Positions 27,418 through 36,987 of a stretch of DNA of 64,000 bases are shown piece by piece (within the stretch, counting starts at the first letter, position 1; each line of letters starts with the position of its first letter). This DNA is from Campylobacter concisus (GTDB taxonomy: Bacteria; Campylobacterota; Campylobacteria; Campylobacterales; Campylobacteraceae): NCBI RefSeq assembly GCF_003048375.1, contig NZ_CP021642.1, forward strand, positions 496,001 to 560,000, read 5' to 3'. The notes beneath the pieces were generated by a model. That model worked only from the letters and a program-made list of their open reading frames with translations. It was not told where the DNA came from and searched no databases. The position numbers and the translations under genes were made by a program.

Positions 27418-28371
27418 TTAATAATCTAGCTCTTTTCTTAGTAAATTTATCTCATCTATCACCATTTGTGGCTTTAGCTCTTTCATGCAAGCATGCGTTT
27501 TTAGCGGGCAAACTCGCTTCATACAGGGCATGCAAGCTAAATTTAGATGCACTATCTTTGCAAATTCATTGCCCCAGGGCGAGGTTTCGCTAAATTTTGT
27601 CGGTCCAAAAAGAGCGATCGTTGGTATATGAAAAGCGGCAGCTACGTGCATAGGGCCGCTATCGTTTGTGACGAAAATGCCATTTTTGCTAAGCCCAGCT
27701 ATGCGCTCACAAAGCTCTTTGACACTGGTTTTGCCAGCTAAATTTTGGCAGGCTGCGCCGTTTTCTTTTAAAATTTGCTCTATTTTTTCACAAATTTCTT
27801 GCTCGCCTTTGCCACCAAAGATAACGATCTCAAACTCATCTTTAAAATTTAAAGCCACCTGCGCAAAGTACTCTGGATACCATCTTTTCGCACTTCCATA
27901 GCTCGCACCTGGATTTAGAGCTAGTGTTTTTTTGGTTGAAATTTGAGGTGTAAAATGCAGCTTTAGCTGAGTAGAAATTTCGCTTAGGCCTAGGGCATTT
28001 TTTACAAAATTTGCATATTTTAGCACCTGATGAAGGACGGTTTTGCTCTTTTTAAAGATGGCTTTTTTCTTAGCGTCTATAAAAAAGAGTAAAAATTTGC
28101 TAGCAAACGAGCTTCTAAAGCTAAGTGCTAGATCAAATTTGCCAAGACTTTTAGCACTTTTTGCAAGTGATAAAAATCTAAATTTAGCCTTTTTGCTCTC
28201 ATCAACGACCACTTTTTCGCAGTTTGGATGGCTTTTGTAAAGCTCGCAAGCTACAAATGAGCCAAAAAAAACGATTTGTAAATTCTTCTCATTTTGCACC
28301 AAATTTTCGATCGCAGCGCTTGCCATCACGCTATCACCTAGCCAGGTTGGAAGCTCGATAAAAACTCTCAT
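27418..28371 (-). CDS. waaF: ADP-heptose--LPS heptosyltransferase II
   Basis: A 317-residue GT9 enzyme that adds the second heptose to the LOS/LPS inner core at the cytoplasmic face. It has the N-terminal ELPTWLGDSVMASAAIENL, the WaaF-type LNPGASYGSAKRWYPEYFA, VTNDSGPMHVAAAF and a Cys-rich end (CMPCMKRVCPLKTHACM), all typical of WaaF. It marks one border of the LOS core block, whose other border is waaC. Its start overlaps the stop of the upstream GT4 gene by ATGA. Confidence 0.95.
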   Translation of the reverse strand: MRVFIELPTWLGDSVMASAAIENLVQNEKNLQIVFFGSFVACELYKSHPNCEKVVVDESKKAKFRFLSLAKSAKSLGKFDLALSFRSSFASKFLLFFIDAKKKAIFKKSKTVLHQVLKYANFVKNALGLSEISTQLKLHFTPQISTKKTLALNPGASYGSAKRWYPEYFAQVALNFKDEFEIVIFGGKGEQEICEKIEQILKENGAACQNLAGKTSVKELCERIAGLSKNGIFVTNDSGPMHVAAAFHIPTIALFGPTKFSETSPWGNEFAKIVHLNLACMPCMKRVCPLKTHACMKELKPQMVIDEINLLRKELDY

Positions 28372-29399
28372 TTTAGGGCGTCTTTTATCACTTCAAGCGT
28401 AAGAGCGGCGTTCTTTTCAATGCTAAAATTTAAAGAAAGCTCGTAGGCTTTCTCTTGTAGGCTCGCTAAAAGCTCGTGGTCTGTGAGAATTTCATCTATA
28501 AACTCCAGTGCGCTCTCGTCATTTGGGCTTTGAAGCACAAATTTATCTTCTAAAATCTCGCTAGCGCCATTTTGAGCCGTCGTAAAGACCACGTTTTTAA
28601 AGCTAAGCGCCTCTAGCACGACATTTGAAAATGGCTCATAGTGCGTTGGAAAGATAAAAATATCGCTCGCCTCATAAAATTTCGCCGTGCTCTTTTGTTC
28701 GCCGAGAAAGTAGGCGTTTAGTCCAAGTTTTTTAGCTAGGCGTTTGTAGCTTGAGATGTTTTTGTCTTTGCCGACAATGAGCGTATTTACGGGCGTTTTT
28801 AGCTTTGAAGCAAGGAGTAAAAACTCTTTTAGCCCCTTTCTTTTAAAGCCATTTCCCACAAAAAGCAGGGTCGCAAGCTCAAATTTAAGTCCAAATTCCT
28901 CACAAAGCGTGAGCTTTGCCTCGGCTTTTTGCACCCTTTGAGGTAAATTTACGCCGTTATAAATAGTCGTGATCTTTTCAGGCTCTATGCCGTAAGTCGC
29001 GATGATCTGCTCTTTTATGAAATTTGAGTTTGTGATGATTTTTTGGGAGTTTTTAAAGCATTTTTTCTCTAAGTATGGATAGACGAAATTTAGGGGGTTT
29101 AGCCACCAAAAGTTCTTTGTCACCCTATAAACCTTGTGCACGCCGTCTCCAGCCCTGTAGATATCGGCGCAGCTTACTCGCTCTAGACTAAAATAAAACT
29201 CGTCCTCTTTTTTTTGGCGTTTTACTTGGCGGTTAAAATTTAGCGCCTTTTTCCAAGAAGATATGCCAGCATCTCCAAGATATGAGCGAATTTCTGTTTG
29301 GATACCAAGCTCATTTAGGGCCTTAATAAGCCTTCTTAAGTATCTTTCAGCACCTCCAACTGCGTTTGGATTAGTTCTTAAAAATACTATTTTTTTCAT
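28368..29399 (-). CDS. GT4 glycosyltransferase, WaaG-like LOS core enzyme
   Basis: A 343-residue GT-B transferase. It has the N-terminal PNAVGGAERYLRRLIKAL, a middle FYFSLERVSCADIYRAGDG that is characteristic of core transferases of this lineage, KITTIYNGVNLP, and the GT4 donor site FPTHYEPFSNVVLEALSF with the E-x7-E spacing. It likely adds a hexose to the LOS inner core. It is the promoter-proximal gene of the waaF pair and is divergent from the 29531 operon. Confidence 0.88.
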   Translation of the reverse strand: MKKIVFLRTNPNAVGGAERYLRRLIKALNELGIQTEIRSYLGDAGISSWKKALNFNRQVKRQKKEDEFYFSLERVSCADIYRAGDGVHKVYRVTKNFWWLNPLNFVYPYLEKKCFKNSQKIITNSNFIKEQIIATYGIEPEKITTIYNGVNLPQRVQKAEAKLTLCEEFGLKFELATLLFVGNGFKRKGLKEFLLLASKLKTPVNTLIVGKDKNISSYKRLAKKLGLNAYFLGEQKSTAKFYEASDIFIFPTHYEPFSNVVLEALSFKNVVFTTAQNGASEILEDKFVLQSPNDESALEFIDEILTDHELLASLQEKAYELSLNFSIEKNAALTLEVIKDALK

Positions 29400-29500
29400 C
29401 TATAACTCCGCCAAAAACATTTTTAAATAATATTAAATTATTTAATAATACAAAAAAATGCCTTAACCTAAAAATTGGCTTGTTTTAAAATAATCTTAGA

Positions 29501-29506
29501 TATAAT
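29501..29506 (+). promoter_or_regulatory. -10 box of the LOS gene run starting at 29531
   Basis: TATAAT 25 bases before the TTG start, with T/A-rich sequence upstream. The next five genes overlap or touch, so this single promoter may serve 29531-34935. Confidence 0.65.
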
Positions 29507-29530
29507 TTGCCATTTTAATGAAGGAACATT

Positions 29531-30466
29531 TTGAAAATTTTACTTATAAGAAATGACAACATAGGTGATTTAATTTGCACTACGCCAGCCATTAAAGCGT
29601 TGCGCAAAGCCTACGCTCAGACTCAGATAGATATCGTAGTAAATAGCTTAAATGCTTGTGTTGTTAAAAACAACCCTTTTTTAAACAAAATATACACATA
29701 TACAAAGCCAAAGCATGTGAGATCCATTGCCGCGAAGGTTAAAGCTTTTTTTGGAAAGTGTAAAATTTTATTTCAAATTTGGCGTGAGAATTATGATGTA
29801 GTTGTTATTTTTAGAAGCTCCTATTCGCCATCTGCCGCTATCTTTGCAAGAGTGGCTCGTGCTAAAAAGATAATAGGAGCAGTCAAACAAAACGAAGATA
29901 GACATCTCATAACAGATAGGTTAAATTTTGATCAGTCCTTACATGAAGCCATGCTGTGTTGTCAATGCTTGGCGCCACTTGGGGTAAATTTTAAAGATGA
30001 AAAAACACTTTACGTGCCAAGTGAAAAAAATGAAAAATTTAAAGACTTTGTATTTTTTCATATCTCATCACGAGTAGAACAAAATCGCTTAAGTGAAGGT
30101 AAAATCTTAGAAATTTTAGAATTTCTAAAGCAACGATTTAAAAATATTGCCATTAGTGCAGAAGAGGCCAACTTTGGTAATGACATATCACATAAGGCAG
30201 ATGTTGTTTTTGCTAGAACAAAAAGTTTAGATGAGCTAGCAAGTTATATCTGGGCAGCCAAATTTGTTCTTACTCTTGACGGAGGTGTAGCACATTTAGC
30301 TCCAGCGCTTGGTGTAAAGACGATCGTTTTATTTGGAAAAACAAATCCTTTAAGATGGGCACCAATCTACGGCAGCGGTGAGTGCATAGTCTTGCAAAGC
30401 CCAAACAAAATAGCAGAGGAAATCAAAAATGATGAAATTTTTAACAAAATATTACAGTTTGCTTGA
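29531..30466 (+). CDS. GT9 heptosyltransferase-family protein
   Basis: A 311-residue GT-B protein. The family N-terminus is LIRNDNIGDLICTTPAIKALR and the donor-binding C-terminal motif is LTLDGGVAHLAPALGVKTIVLFGKTNPLRWAP. It starts with TTG behind a GAAGGAA site. It probably adds a heptose or related sugar to the LOS core; the acceptor cannot be told. It is AT-richer than waaC/waaF and its last 38 bases overlap the next gene. Confidence 0.87.
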   Translation: MKILLIRNDNIGDLICTTPAIKALRKAYAQTQIDIVVNSLNACVVKNNPFLNKIYTYTKPKHVRSIAAKVKAFFGKCKILFQIWRENYDVVVIFRSSYSPSAAIFARVARAKKIIGAVKQNEDRHLITDRLNFDQSLHEAMLCCQCLAPLGVNFKDEKTLYVPSEKNEKFKDFVFFHISSRVEQNRLSEGKILEILEFLKQRFKNIAISAEEANFGNDISHKADVVFARTKSLDELASYIWAAKFVLTLDGGVAHLAPALGVKTIVLFGKTNPLRWAPIYGSGECIVLQSPNKIAEEIKNDEIFNKILQFA

Positions 30467-31748
30467 AAATTTAAAATATATATTTTTTACCATTTATCTC
30501 TTTTCTTTGCCAGTGGCAAAAGTAGCTTCTATACAGTCCATATCTATGTCATTATTTACTCTCTTAGTCGTTGCAACAGAGTATAAAAAATGGAGCTTGA
30601 AAGATTTACTAAAAATAAAAGCCCCACTAGCTCTACTTTTTATCATAGCTTTATTGGCGTATATATCACTTTTTTTTACCATAGATATAAATGAAACACT
30701 AAAAGAGGTTAATAAGGGTGTTATAAAAAATGTCGCATTTATGATCGTTTTGTTCTATTATTTTATGAATTTAGGATATGAGAAAATTAAAATTTATATT
30801 TATATATTTTTCTCTTCACTTTTACTGCATTCTGTCATAAATATAATAACGTGGGCTAATGTTGGCTTTGATTTTCGTTATAGAACTGGTGGGTTGTTAG
30901 ATGGATATATTTACGATGGTGGCGGCGAGAGGTTTGGAATTTGGGCAGTGTATGCTTTTGGATGTGCCATTTCTCTTTTAACATTTCAAAAAAATAAAGC
31001 ATTCGCGGTTCTTTTTTTAGTAATCTCACTAGTTAGCATCATTTCAAACAATACAAGAGCTACTTATATAGGTGTTATATTTGTGCTAGTAGCTGTTTTT
31101 TTTATTTTTATACGATCAAATAAAATTAGAATATTATCTTGCGCGTTAGTTACTATATTTATCTTTGGTTTTTATGAGATTTCTCATCACATATCTCCAG
31201 ATAGATATAATTTGACACTAATACCAAAATATATTGAGCTTATGAAAAAATCTCCAAAAGAGATGGGGACATACTCTGAAATGGGGCTAACTGAGTCAGT
31301 TCCTTCTAGAATAGCTTCGTGGAAGTCAGTCCTTATTTATAGACTGCATGAGCCATTTGTGCCGACTGGATATGGTAGATTTTTATATGGAAAAACTATT
31401 AGAAAATTAAATAGCGAGCAAGATGTGCCTTTTTCTGATTATTCACAAGTTCATAATGAATTTTTAGGGATGTTTTTTTCGCTTGGCATATTTGGGCTTC
31501 TCGCATTTATTGGAATTTGGATAAGTTATTTAAAAACTAGCATTCAGGTAAGTAAAAATAATAATATGCTTTTAATGGTGTTTGGACACACGATTTTCTT
31601 TGGCGGACTTGGTTTTATTGCAAGCTTGCTATTTGGTAGTTTTTTTGGAAGTAGCGAAGCAAAACTTTTCTACCTTACATTAGGTATGGCACTTGGTATA
31701 TATTATAAAAAAGGCCCTAATAACGATGTTAAATATACTAGAGCTTGA
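30429..31748 (+). CDS. O-antigen ligase/polymerase-like membrane protein (WaaL/Wzy family)
   Basis: A 439-residue protein with about ten to twelve membrane helices and one large periplasmic loop (about residues 240-340). The loop contains SVPSRIASWKSVLIYRLHEPFVPTGYGRF and ends in VHNEFLGMFFSLGIFGLLAF, the Wzy_C/O-antigen-ligase pattern with a conserved Arg and His. Such proteins transfer undecaprenyl-linked glycan to the lipid A core or polymerise it in the periplasm. Its presence among LOS genes suggests that longer chains than a simple LOS could be attached. Which of WaaL or Wzy it is cannot be decided by sequence alone. Confidence 0.82.
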   Translation: MMKFLTKYYSLLENLKYIFFTIYLFSLPVAKVASIQSISMSLFTLLVVATEYKKWSLKDLLKIKAPLALLFIIALLAYISLFFTIDINETLKEVNKGVIKNVAFMIVLFYYFMNLGYEKIKIYIYIFFSSLLLHSVINIITWANVGFDFRYRTGGLLDGYIYDGGGERFGIWAVYAFGCAISLLTFQKNKAFAVLFLVISLVSIISNNTRATYIGVIFVLVAVFFIFIRSNKIRILSCALVTIFIFGFYEISHHISPDRYNLTLIPKYIELMKKSPKEMGTYSEMGLTESVPSRIASWKSVLIYRLHEPFVPTGYGRFLYGKTIRKLNSEQDVPFSDYSQVHNEFLGMFFSLGIFGLLAFIGIWISYLKTSIQVSKNNNMLLMVFGHTIFFGGLGFIASLLFGSFFGSSEAKLFYLTLGMALGIYYKKGPNNDVKYTRA

Positions 31749-32763
31749 AAGCTCTCTTGGATTTGGCGGGCAAGAGCACCGCACGCAGCGTGTGATAAAC
31801 GGACTAGACAAGAGCAAATTTAAAGTTTTTTATGGGCTAAACCCTGGCTCAAAAAGCCTTGAAAAGCAGATAGAGTGTGAATTTGTCGAGTTTAACCTTA
31901 AAAAATCTTTTAATATCCTTGAAATTTTAAAAATTTGCAAATTTGTAAAGAAAAATAAGATAAAAATCATCTCAACTCACTCGGGTAAAGATGGAATTAT
32001 AGGTTCCATAGTTAGTAAAATAACTGGTGCAAAGGTAGTTCGCACTAGACATTTGCAAACGCCAATTAGGTCGCCATTTAGTTACAACATAAATGATAAG
32101 ATCGTTGCTGTTTCAAACGCCGTCAAGACTCAGCTTATATCTCAAGGAGTACAAGAAAGCTTAATAGAGACTATCTACACTGGAGTCGATACTGATAAAT
32201 TTACTCCACATTTTAAAAAAAACATAAGAGACCAGCTTGGCTTACCAACAAATTCCATTATAGTGGGCATTGTGGCAGTGTTGAGAGCTGCTAAAAATCA
32301 CAAAATTTTATTTGAAGCATTTAATGAGTTAAATTTATCAAATACTTTTTTGGTTGTAGTAGGTGATGGCCCACAATATGAAAATTTGCAGAATATAAAA
32401 ACCTCAAACATTTTAATGCTTGGCAATAGAGCCGATGTGAGCGATTTTTTAGGTAGCTTTGATCTATTCGTTTTGCCATCAAAAATGGAAGCCCTTGGCA
32501 CAGCATTGCTTGAGGCTCAGTCTTGTGCCGTGCCTTGTATAGGTAGTGATGTAGGAGGCATTGGCGAAGCGATAAAAGATAATGAAACTGGACTTTTATT
32601 TGAGAACGACAACAAAGATTCTTTAAAAAATGCTCTAAAAACTCTCATAGAAGATGCCAATCTTCGTGCCAAATTTAGCGCAAATGCTAGAGATTTTATA
32701 GTGGAGAATTTCTCAATCCAAACAATGGTGAGACAAACGGAAAAAATGTATGAAACTCTTTGA
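31726..32763 (+). CDS. GT4 glycosyltransferase
   Basis: A 345-residue GT-B transferase with N-terminal LELESSLGFGGQEHRTQRVINGL, a middle VETIYTGVDTDKFTP-like segment (ETIYTGVDTDKFTPHF) and LPSKMEALGTALLEAQSCAVP with the E-x7-E donor signature. The ATG at 31726 is preferred over an upstream TTG at 31693 because the conserved N-terminus begins here; it overlaps the ligase gene by 23 bases. Likely an LOS/O-chain hexosyltransferase; donor unknown. Confidence 0.88.
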   Translation: MLNILELESSLGFGGQEHRTQRVINGLDKSKFKVFYGLNPGSKSLEKQIECEFVEFNLKKSFNILEILKICKFVKKNKIKIISTHSGKDGIIGSIVSKITGAKVVRTRHLQTPIRSPFSYNINDKIVAVSNAVKTQLISQGVQESLIETIYTGVDTDKFTPHFKKNIRDQLGLPTNSIIVGIVAVLRAAKNHKILFEAFNELNLSNTFLVVVGDGPQYENLQNIKTSNILMLGNRADVSDFLGSFDLFVLPSKMEALGTALLEAQSCAVPCIGSDVGGIGEAIKDNETGLLFENDNKDSLKNALKTLIEDANLRAKFSANARDFIVENFSIQTMVRQTEKMYETL

Positions 32764-33823
32764 AAACTTTATGCGTCTAATTTTAAATTTTAAAAAAATA
32801 CAAAAGACACAGTTGGTAACCGAGCCTTTTCAAAGCGTTTGTTTTTTTAGTAACACAGCGCTGGGCGATACTATTTTTAACACACCAGTATTTCGAGTGT
32901 TTAAGCAAAATTTTCCGCATGTAAAAGTAGTTGCGCTACTAAATCCATCTACTGCGTTACTTTTTAAAACCGATCCAAACATTGATGAAATTTTATTATA
33001 TGATGGTAAAAAAAGTGGGTTTTTGGATATTTTAAAAAAAATAAAAAAACTATCACCAGATATAGTTTTTATTTTGCACTCAAATGAACCGCAAGCTACT
33101 CCACTAGCTGTTCTTAGTGGGGCAAAATATCTATTTAAACTGCCAAATTTAAATAATAAGTTTAGCTCATTTCACTCAAATGTTCCAGAGCCATATGGAG
33201 ATGATAGATATGTGGTATTAAACCGTCTAGAACAGCTTAAATTTATAGGCATTCAAAGTCGTGACACGCGTCTAAATTTATACCTTGGGGCAAGTGATTT
33301 TACTAATGTTGATGAGGCGCTAAAAGGCTATGAGAGCCGTAAAATTATCGGTTTTCAAATGGGTGCTAGCACTATTTCTAGGCAGTGGTTTATAGATAAA
33401 TGGGAAAAACTTGCAAAGCTTGTTTTGCAAGATAGAAATGCTATCATAGTCTTAACAGGAAGTCCTGCTGAGCGTGCCATGACTAAGCAGTTAGAAGAAA
33501 GGATAAATGATCCTCGTCTTTTAAACCTTGCTGGTAAATTTAATATCAGAGAAGCAGCCGCACTAATTTCAAGGCTAAATATACTAATCACGCCAGATAC
33601 TGGTCCTTTGCATGTCGCAGCAGCCCTAAAAACTCCAACTATTGGTCTTTTTACGGTGGCATCACCTATAAATTCAAATCCAGATTTTGATATAGATATT
33701 CATAAATTTATTAAAAAACCACGCACTTGCTCTCCATGCGTAGGCAAAAAGTGTAAATTTCAAAAATGTATGTTGCAAATTGATGAAAAAGAGGTTTATG
33801 ATATGCTCAAGGAAATGATTTGA
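32750..33823 (+). CDS. GT9 heptosyltransferase-family protein
   Basis: A 357-residue protein with a ~30-residue N-terminal extension before the GT9 start CFFSNTALGDTIFNTPVFRVF. The C-terminal donor motif is ITPDTGPLHVAAALKTPTIGLF, followed by a Cys-rich end (CSPCVGKKCKFQKC) as in WaaF-type enzymes. It probably transfers heptose or a similar sugar to the LOS core. It overlaps both neighbours (14 and 4 bases), indicating coupled expression. Confidence 0.86.
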   Translation: MKLFENFMRLILNFKKIQKTQLVTEPFQSVCFFSNTALGDTIFNTPVFRVFKQNFPHVKVVALLNPSTALLFKTDPNIDEILLYDGKKSGFLDILKKIKKLSPDIVFILHSNEPQATPLAVLSGAKYLFKLPNLNNKFSSFHSNVPEPYGDDRYVVLNRLEQLKFIGIQSRDTRLNLYLGASDFTNVDEALKGYESRKIIGFQMGASTISRQWFIDKWEKLAKLVLQDRNAIIVLTGSPAERAMTKQLEERINDPRLLNLAGKFNIREAAALISRLNILITPDTGPLHVAAALKTPTIGLFTVASPINSNPDFDIDIHKFIKKPRTCSPCVGKKCKFQKCMLQIDEKEVYDMLKEMI

Positions 33824-34935
33824 AAAAAATTTTGTTTGTGGATACTGGACATGAATATGGTGGCGGAACAAAGAGCTTTATATATCTCTTAGAAGGTCTA
33901 GAAAAATACAAGAAATATCAATTTAGCGTTTTTTTTGAAAATGACTATAAAGTTGGTGAGCAAAATATATCCGAAATAATCAGTAATCTTGGCGTGAACT
34001 TTATAAAATTTATGCCAAAGAGGCAGCCAGCAAAAATAATAAAAGAGCTGTTGCGTATATTTAGCAAAGAAGCTTTAGCTAAATACCTTTATCAAAAAGA
34101 TTATAAATATGCCATCGCTATGCTTTCAAATGAAAAACCAGACATAATTCATCTAAATAATCACTTTTCAACAAATCTTGCCTATATCGAAGCCGCAAAT
34201 GTTTTAGGCATTAAAGTTATACAGCATTTAAGAAAGAACTCTCCCATAGAACCATTTAAACTTAAAATTTTAAATAAACAAAAATTTATACCTATTTGCG
34301 TTTCAAACTCAACTTATGAATTTTATGCCAAACAGATAGAAATACAAAAAAACATCATATATAATCCAGTGATAGTTAATAATGAGACAACAGTTATAGA
34401 CAATATAAAATTTGATAAAAATAAGATCAATATAATAATGCCTGCAAATTTTTTAACACTCAAAGGACATGAGCTGGTCTTTGATGCGCTAACTCTTTTA
34501 AAAAGAGATGATGTCGATGTTTATTTTGCAGGCAGTGGAGAGCTGACACCTGGTGCAAAAGAGAAATTTGATATGCTAATAAAATCTGGTAAAGCACAAT
34601 ATTTGGGATTTGTGCAACAAATGGGAGAAATTTATAAAAATTGTGACTACGTACTAGGCTTTTCAAGTGATGAAGGCCTGCCAAGAGTCGTTATAGAAGG
34701 GCTTAGTTGTGGCCTTGGCGTTATTTACTCAGACATACCAGTTATAAGAGAAATTTATAATATATCATCAAAAAAAGAAGATTTTTTCATAGTCCAAAGA
34801 GACCCAAGGTCGCTTTTAAAATGTCTTGAAAATTTAACTAAATCAAGCTCAAAAGCGCCAGATAGTGCAGTTATTGATACTTTTAGCTTAGATAACTATA
34901 TTCGCAGCGTTGATGCGATATATAGTGATCTTTGA
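33820..34935 (+). CDS. GT4 glycosyltransferase
   Basis: A 371-residue GT-B transferase beginning with TTG in a TTGA overlap with the preceding gene. The N-terminus DTGHEYGGGTKSFIYLLEGL, a central NFLTLKGHELVFDAL, and the donor-site GFSSDEGLPRVVIEGLSCGLG identify GT4. The last 53 bases lie opposite the end of the convergent GT9 gene. Acceptor and donor unknown; part of the LOS block. Confidence 0.86.
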   Translation: MKKILFVDTGHEYGGGTKSFIYLLEGLEKYKKYQFSVFFENDYKVGEQNISEIISNLGVNFIKFMPKRQPAKIIKELLRIFSKEALAKYLYQKDYKYAIAMLSNEKPDIIHLNNHFSTNLAYIEAANVLGIKVIQHLRKNSPIEPFKLKILNKQKFIPICVSNSTYEFYAKQIEIQKNIIYNPVIVNNETTVIDNIKFDKNKINIIMPANFLTLKGHELVFDALTLLKRDDVDVYFAGSGELTPGAKEKFDMLIKSGKAQYLGFVQQMGEIYKNCDYVLGFSSDEGLPRVVIEGLSCGLGVIYSDIPVIREIYNISSKKEDFFIVQRDPRSLLKCLENLTKSSSKAPDSAVIDTFSLDNYIRSVDAIYSDL

Positions 34936-35980
34936 CAAATCGTTCAATCTTTTCTAGATCATCTTTGCTGAGCTCAAAAAAGGAACTTGCATCTATATTT
35001 CTAACAGTTTTAAATACCGAACTAATTGGGGATAAAGCAGAATTTATAACAAGCGAATCAAATACTCCTCTTTGCTCACTTGCAAAGCATGGTCCCATTA
35101 AACATATCGTTGGAGTGTGCACGCTGTCAGCCACATAGTAGTTTCCAGTATCAGAGCTTATGTATAACTGCATCTGTGATAGATAAAACGGAAGTTTTTC
35201 AAGTTTGACCTTATCTATCATCGATATAAATTTTAATCCCTCAAAACTATTTCTTTCACTACTTTCTAAAATTAGTTTTTCCAGCAGTTTAGCCTCATCA
35301 CCAACGCCAAAAACATAAATTTCGCAGTCAAATTTAGAGAAAATTTTTAAGATCTTCTCCCAAATTTGATTAGGTGGCGTTTTCATTTTATTGCCAGCAC
35401 TAAGACTTATACCTACCTTAAATTTATCGCTTTTGATAATATTTTCTGATGGTACAAACAGTGGTTTTTGTAGTTGTTTTTCAAATTTTAACTCATTAAC
35501 GTTTATCATCTTTAGATATGTTGATAGTGTTAAGTCATTTAATGTATGTGAAATTTTTTTCATACCAAAAGCTAGCAGTTTAAAGCTGCTAGAAGTAGCA
35601 TAATGTTTGATAGTTACTATGTTTTTAGCCAGAGTGCAGCGTGCTAAGAAAAGATTTAGACTATTTGGCATAAGGACATAAACATCTTTATAGTTTTGTT
35701 TAAAAAGTGCAAATGCCAGTCTTAGCTTGGAAGTTTTTTTCTTTTTTATATCATTTATTATAAAAATTTTATCAATCCTATTGTCATGTTTGGCAAAAGC
35801 AACATTTATCTCATCAAGCAATATATCAAATTTAGCCAAAGGCTCAAAAATAATAGTCGAATTTGCATAGTCGCCGATCTTGGCAGTTTGTATGATTAAA
35901 ATTTTATCAGATGGTTTTCTAAAAAAACTTATAAATTTAAATATGGGATAAAAAAGTAGATATTGTAAAAGGTAAAACAA
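34883..35980 (-). CDS. GT9 heptosyltransferase-family protein
   Basis: A 365-residue protein on the minus strand. A hydrophobic N-terminal segment (YLLQYLLFYPIFKFISFF) precedes the GT9 motif IQTAKIGDYANSTIIFEPL; the donor motif is ISSDTGNYYVADSVHTPTICLMG. The motif is degenerate compared with WaaC (Asn-Tyr-Tyr in place of the usual Leu/Met-His-x-Ala), so specificity may differ. It stands alone between plus-strand genes and its 3' end overlaps the convergent GT4 gene by 53 bases. Confidence 0.8.
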   Translation of the reverse strand: MFYLLQYLLFYPIFKFISFFRKPSDKILIIQTAKIGDYANSTIIFEPLAKFDILLDEINVAFAKHDNRIDKIFIINDIKKKKTSKLRLAFALFKQNYKDVYVLMPNSLNLFLARCTLAKNIVTIKHYATSSSFKLLAFGMKKISHTLNDLTLSTYLKMINVNELKFEKQLQKPLFVPSENIIKSDKFKVGISLSAGNKMKTPPNQIWEKILKIFSKFDCEIYVFGVGDEAKLLEKLILESSERNSFEGLKFISMIDKVKLEKLPFYLSQMQLYISSDTGNYYVADSVHTPTICLMGPCFASEQRGVFDSLVINSALSPISSVFKTVRNIDASSFFELSKDDLEKIERFVKDHYISHQRCEYSYLS

Positions 35981-36083
35981 AACAAATTCCTTTAGTTTGA
36001 TTTAAGGCATATTTTACATAGTTTTTAATAAATAGGTTGTTAGAATACAAAATTAAAAAATAAAACTTTATAAAAAGGTAAAA

Positions 36084-36854
36084 ATGAGCGTACCAGTTTT
36101 GATGTATCACCACGTGCTTGAAAAGGGCGGCTTTATCGCTAGTAGCGTGGATGAGTTTAGATCTCATATGAAATTTCTAGCTGAAAATGGCTATAAAACG
36201 TTAAGCATAAATGAATTTATCGCATATAAAAAAGGCGAGCTTGAGGTGCCTAAAAAGAGCGTTTGTATAACATTTGATGATGGCTGGATGGACAACTACA
36301 CCTATGCCTATCCTATCGTTAAAGAATTTGGACTAAAAGCAAATATGTTTATAGTTACTGGCTGGATAGAAGCAGCGCAAAAGGCCCATGAGATAAGTCG
36401 TGGAACTTTCTTAAATGGCAGCCATAGTGAGTGTAAAAATACGGCTCCTAGCAGACCACAAGATGTGATCTTAAATTTAGAGCAGATCGAGAAGATGAGT
36501 GAGTGCTTTTATTTTCACTCGCATACGCACGGGCATTTTGATGGATATTTTGGGCAGCTTAGCTTGGATGAGGAATTTGGTCTTTGCCGTGAGTTTATGA
36601 AGAAAAATTTTGGCTTTGAAGATGACGCACTTTGCTGGCCAAGAGGCAAATATAATGATGAGTATCTAAGTGCTGCTAAAAAGCATGGCTATAAGGCGTT
36701 TTTCACGACAAAGCGCGGCATAAATAAGGCCGATGGTAATTTAGAGGAGATAAAACGCATAGTGACAAAGCGCGATGAAAAATGGCTTAAAAAGACCATG
36801 TTTATCTATCAAAATGACTTTTTGGGCTCGATATATGCTTTTCTTAGGAGTTAA
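36084..36854 (+). CDS. Polysaccharide deacetylase (NodB/CE4 family)
   Basis: A 256-residue protein. The CE4 motif 1 is TFDDG (residues 63-67, catalytic base Asp65 and metal Asp66), and the metal histidines are in HSHTHGH. Motif CWPRGKYND and a C-terminal strand complete the barrel. No signal peptide is seen, so it likely acts in the cytoplasm or at the inner face of the membrane. It would remove acetyl (or formyl) groups from an amino sugar, perhaps in the LOS. An AAAAGG site precedes the ATG, and a strong terminator follows. Confidence 0.9.
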   Translation: MSVPVLMYHHVLEKGGFIASSVDEFRSHMKFLAENGYKTLSINEFIAYKKGELEVPKKSVCITFDDGWMDNYTYAYPIVKEFGLKANMFIVTGWIEAAQKAHEISRGTFLNGSHSECKNTAPSRPQDVILNLEQIEKMSECFYFHSHTHGHFDGYFGQLSLDEEFGLCREFMKKNFGFEDDALCWPRGKYNDEYLSAAKKHGYKAFFTTKRGINKADGNLEEIKRIVTKRDEKWLKKTMFIYQNDFLGSIYAFLRS

Positions 36855-36894
36855 AACCAATAAAACATTAATTAATTTTTTTCAATTAATTAGT

Positions 36895-36928
36895 GAGATC
36901 AAAAAAGATAAAGAACTTTTTTGATCTC
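36895..36928. terminator. Intrinsic terminator after the deacetylase gene
   Basis: A perfect 13-bp inverted repeat, GAGATCAAAAAAG and CTTTTTTGATCTC around ATAAAGAA, in an AT-rich 133-bp gap. The A/T blocks in the stem would give a U tract in either direction, so it can serve the deacetylase and the converging GT-A gene. A weaker ATTAATT/AATTAAT hairpin lies just before it. Confidence 0.75.
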
Positions 36929-36987
36929 AAAATATAGCGATTCTTTTTTTATTATTTAAAATATCAGTGAATCTTATCGTAATTTTA

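Noticed and set aside
36855-36987. Small gene between the deacetylase and the truncated transferase
   Set aside because: Only AT-rich hairpins are found, with no open frame of note.
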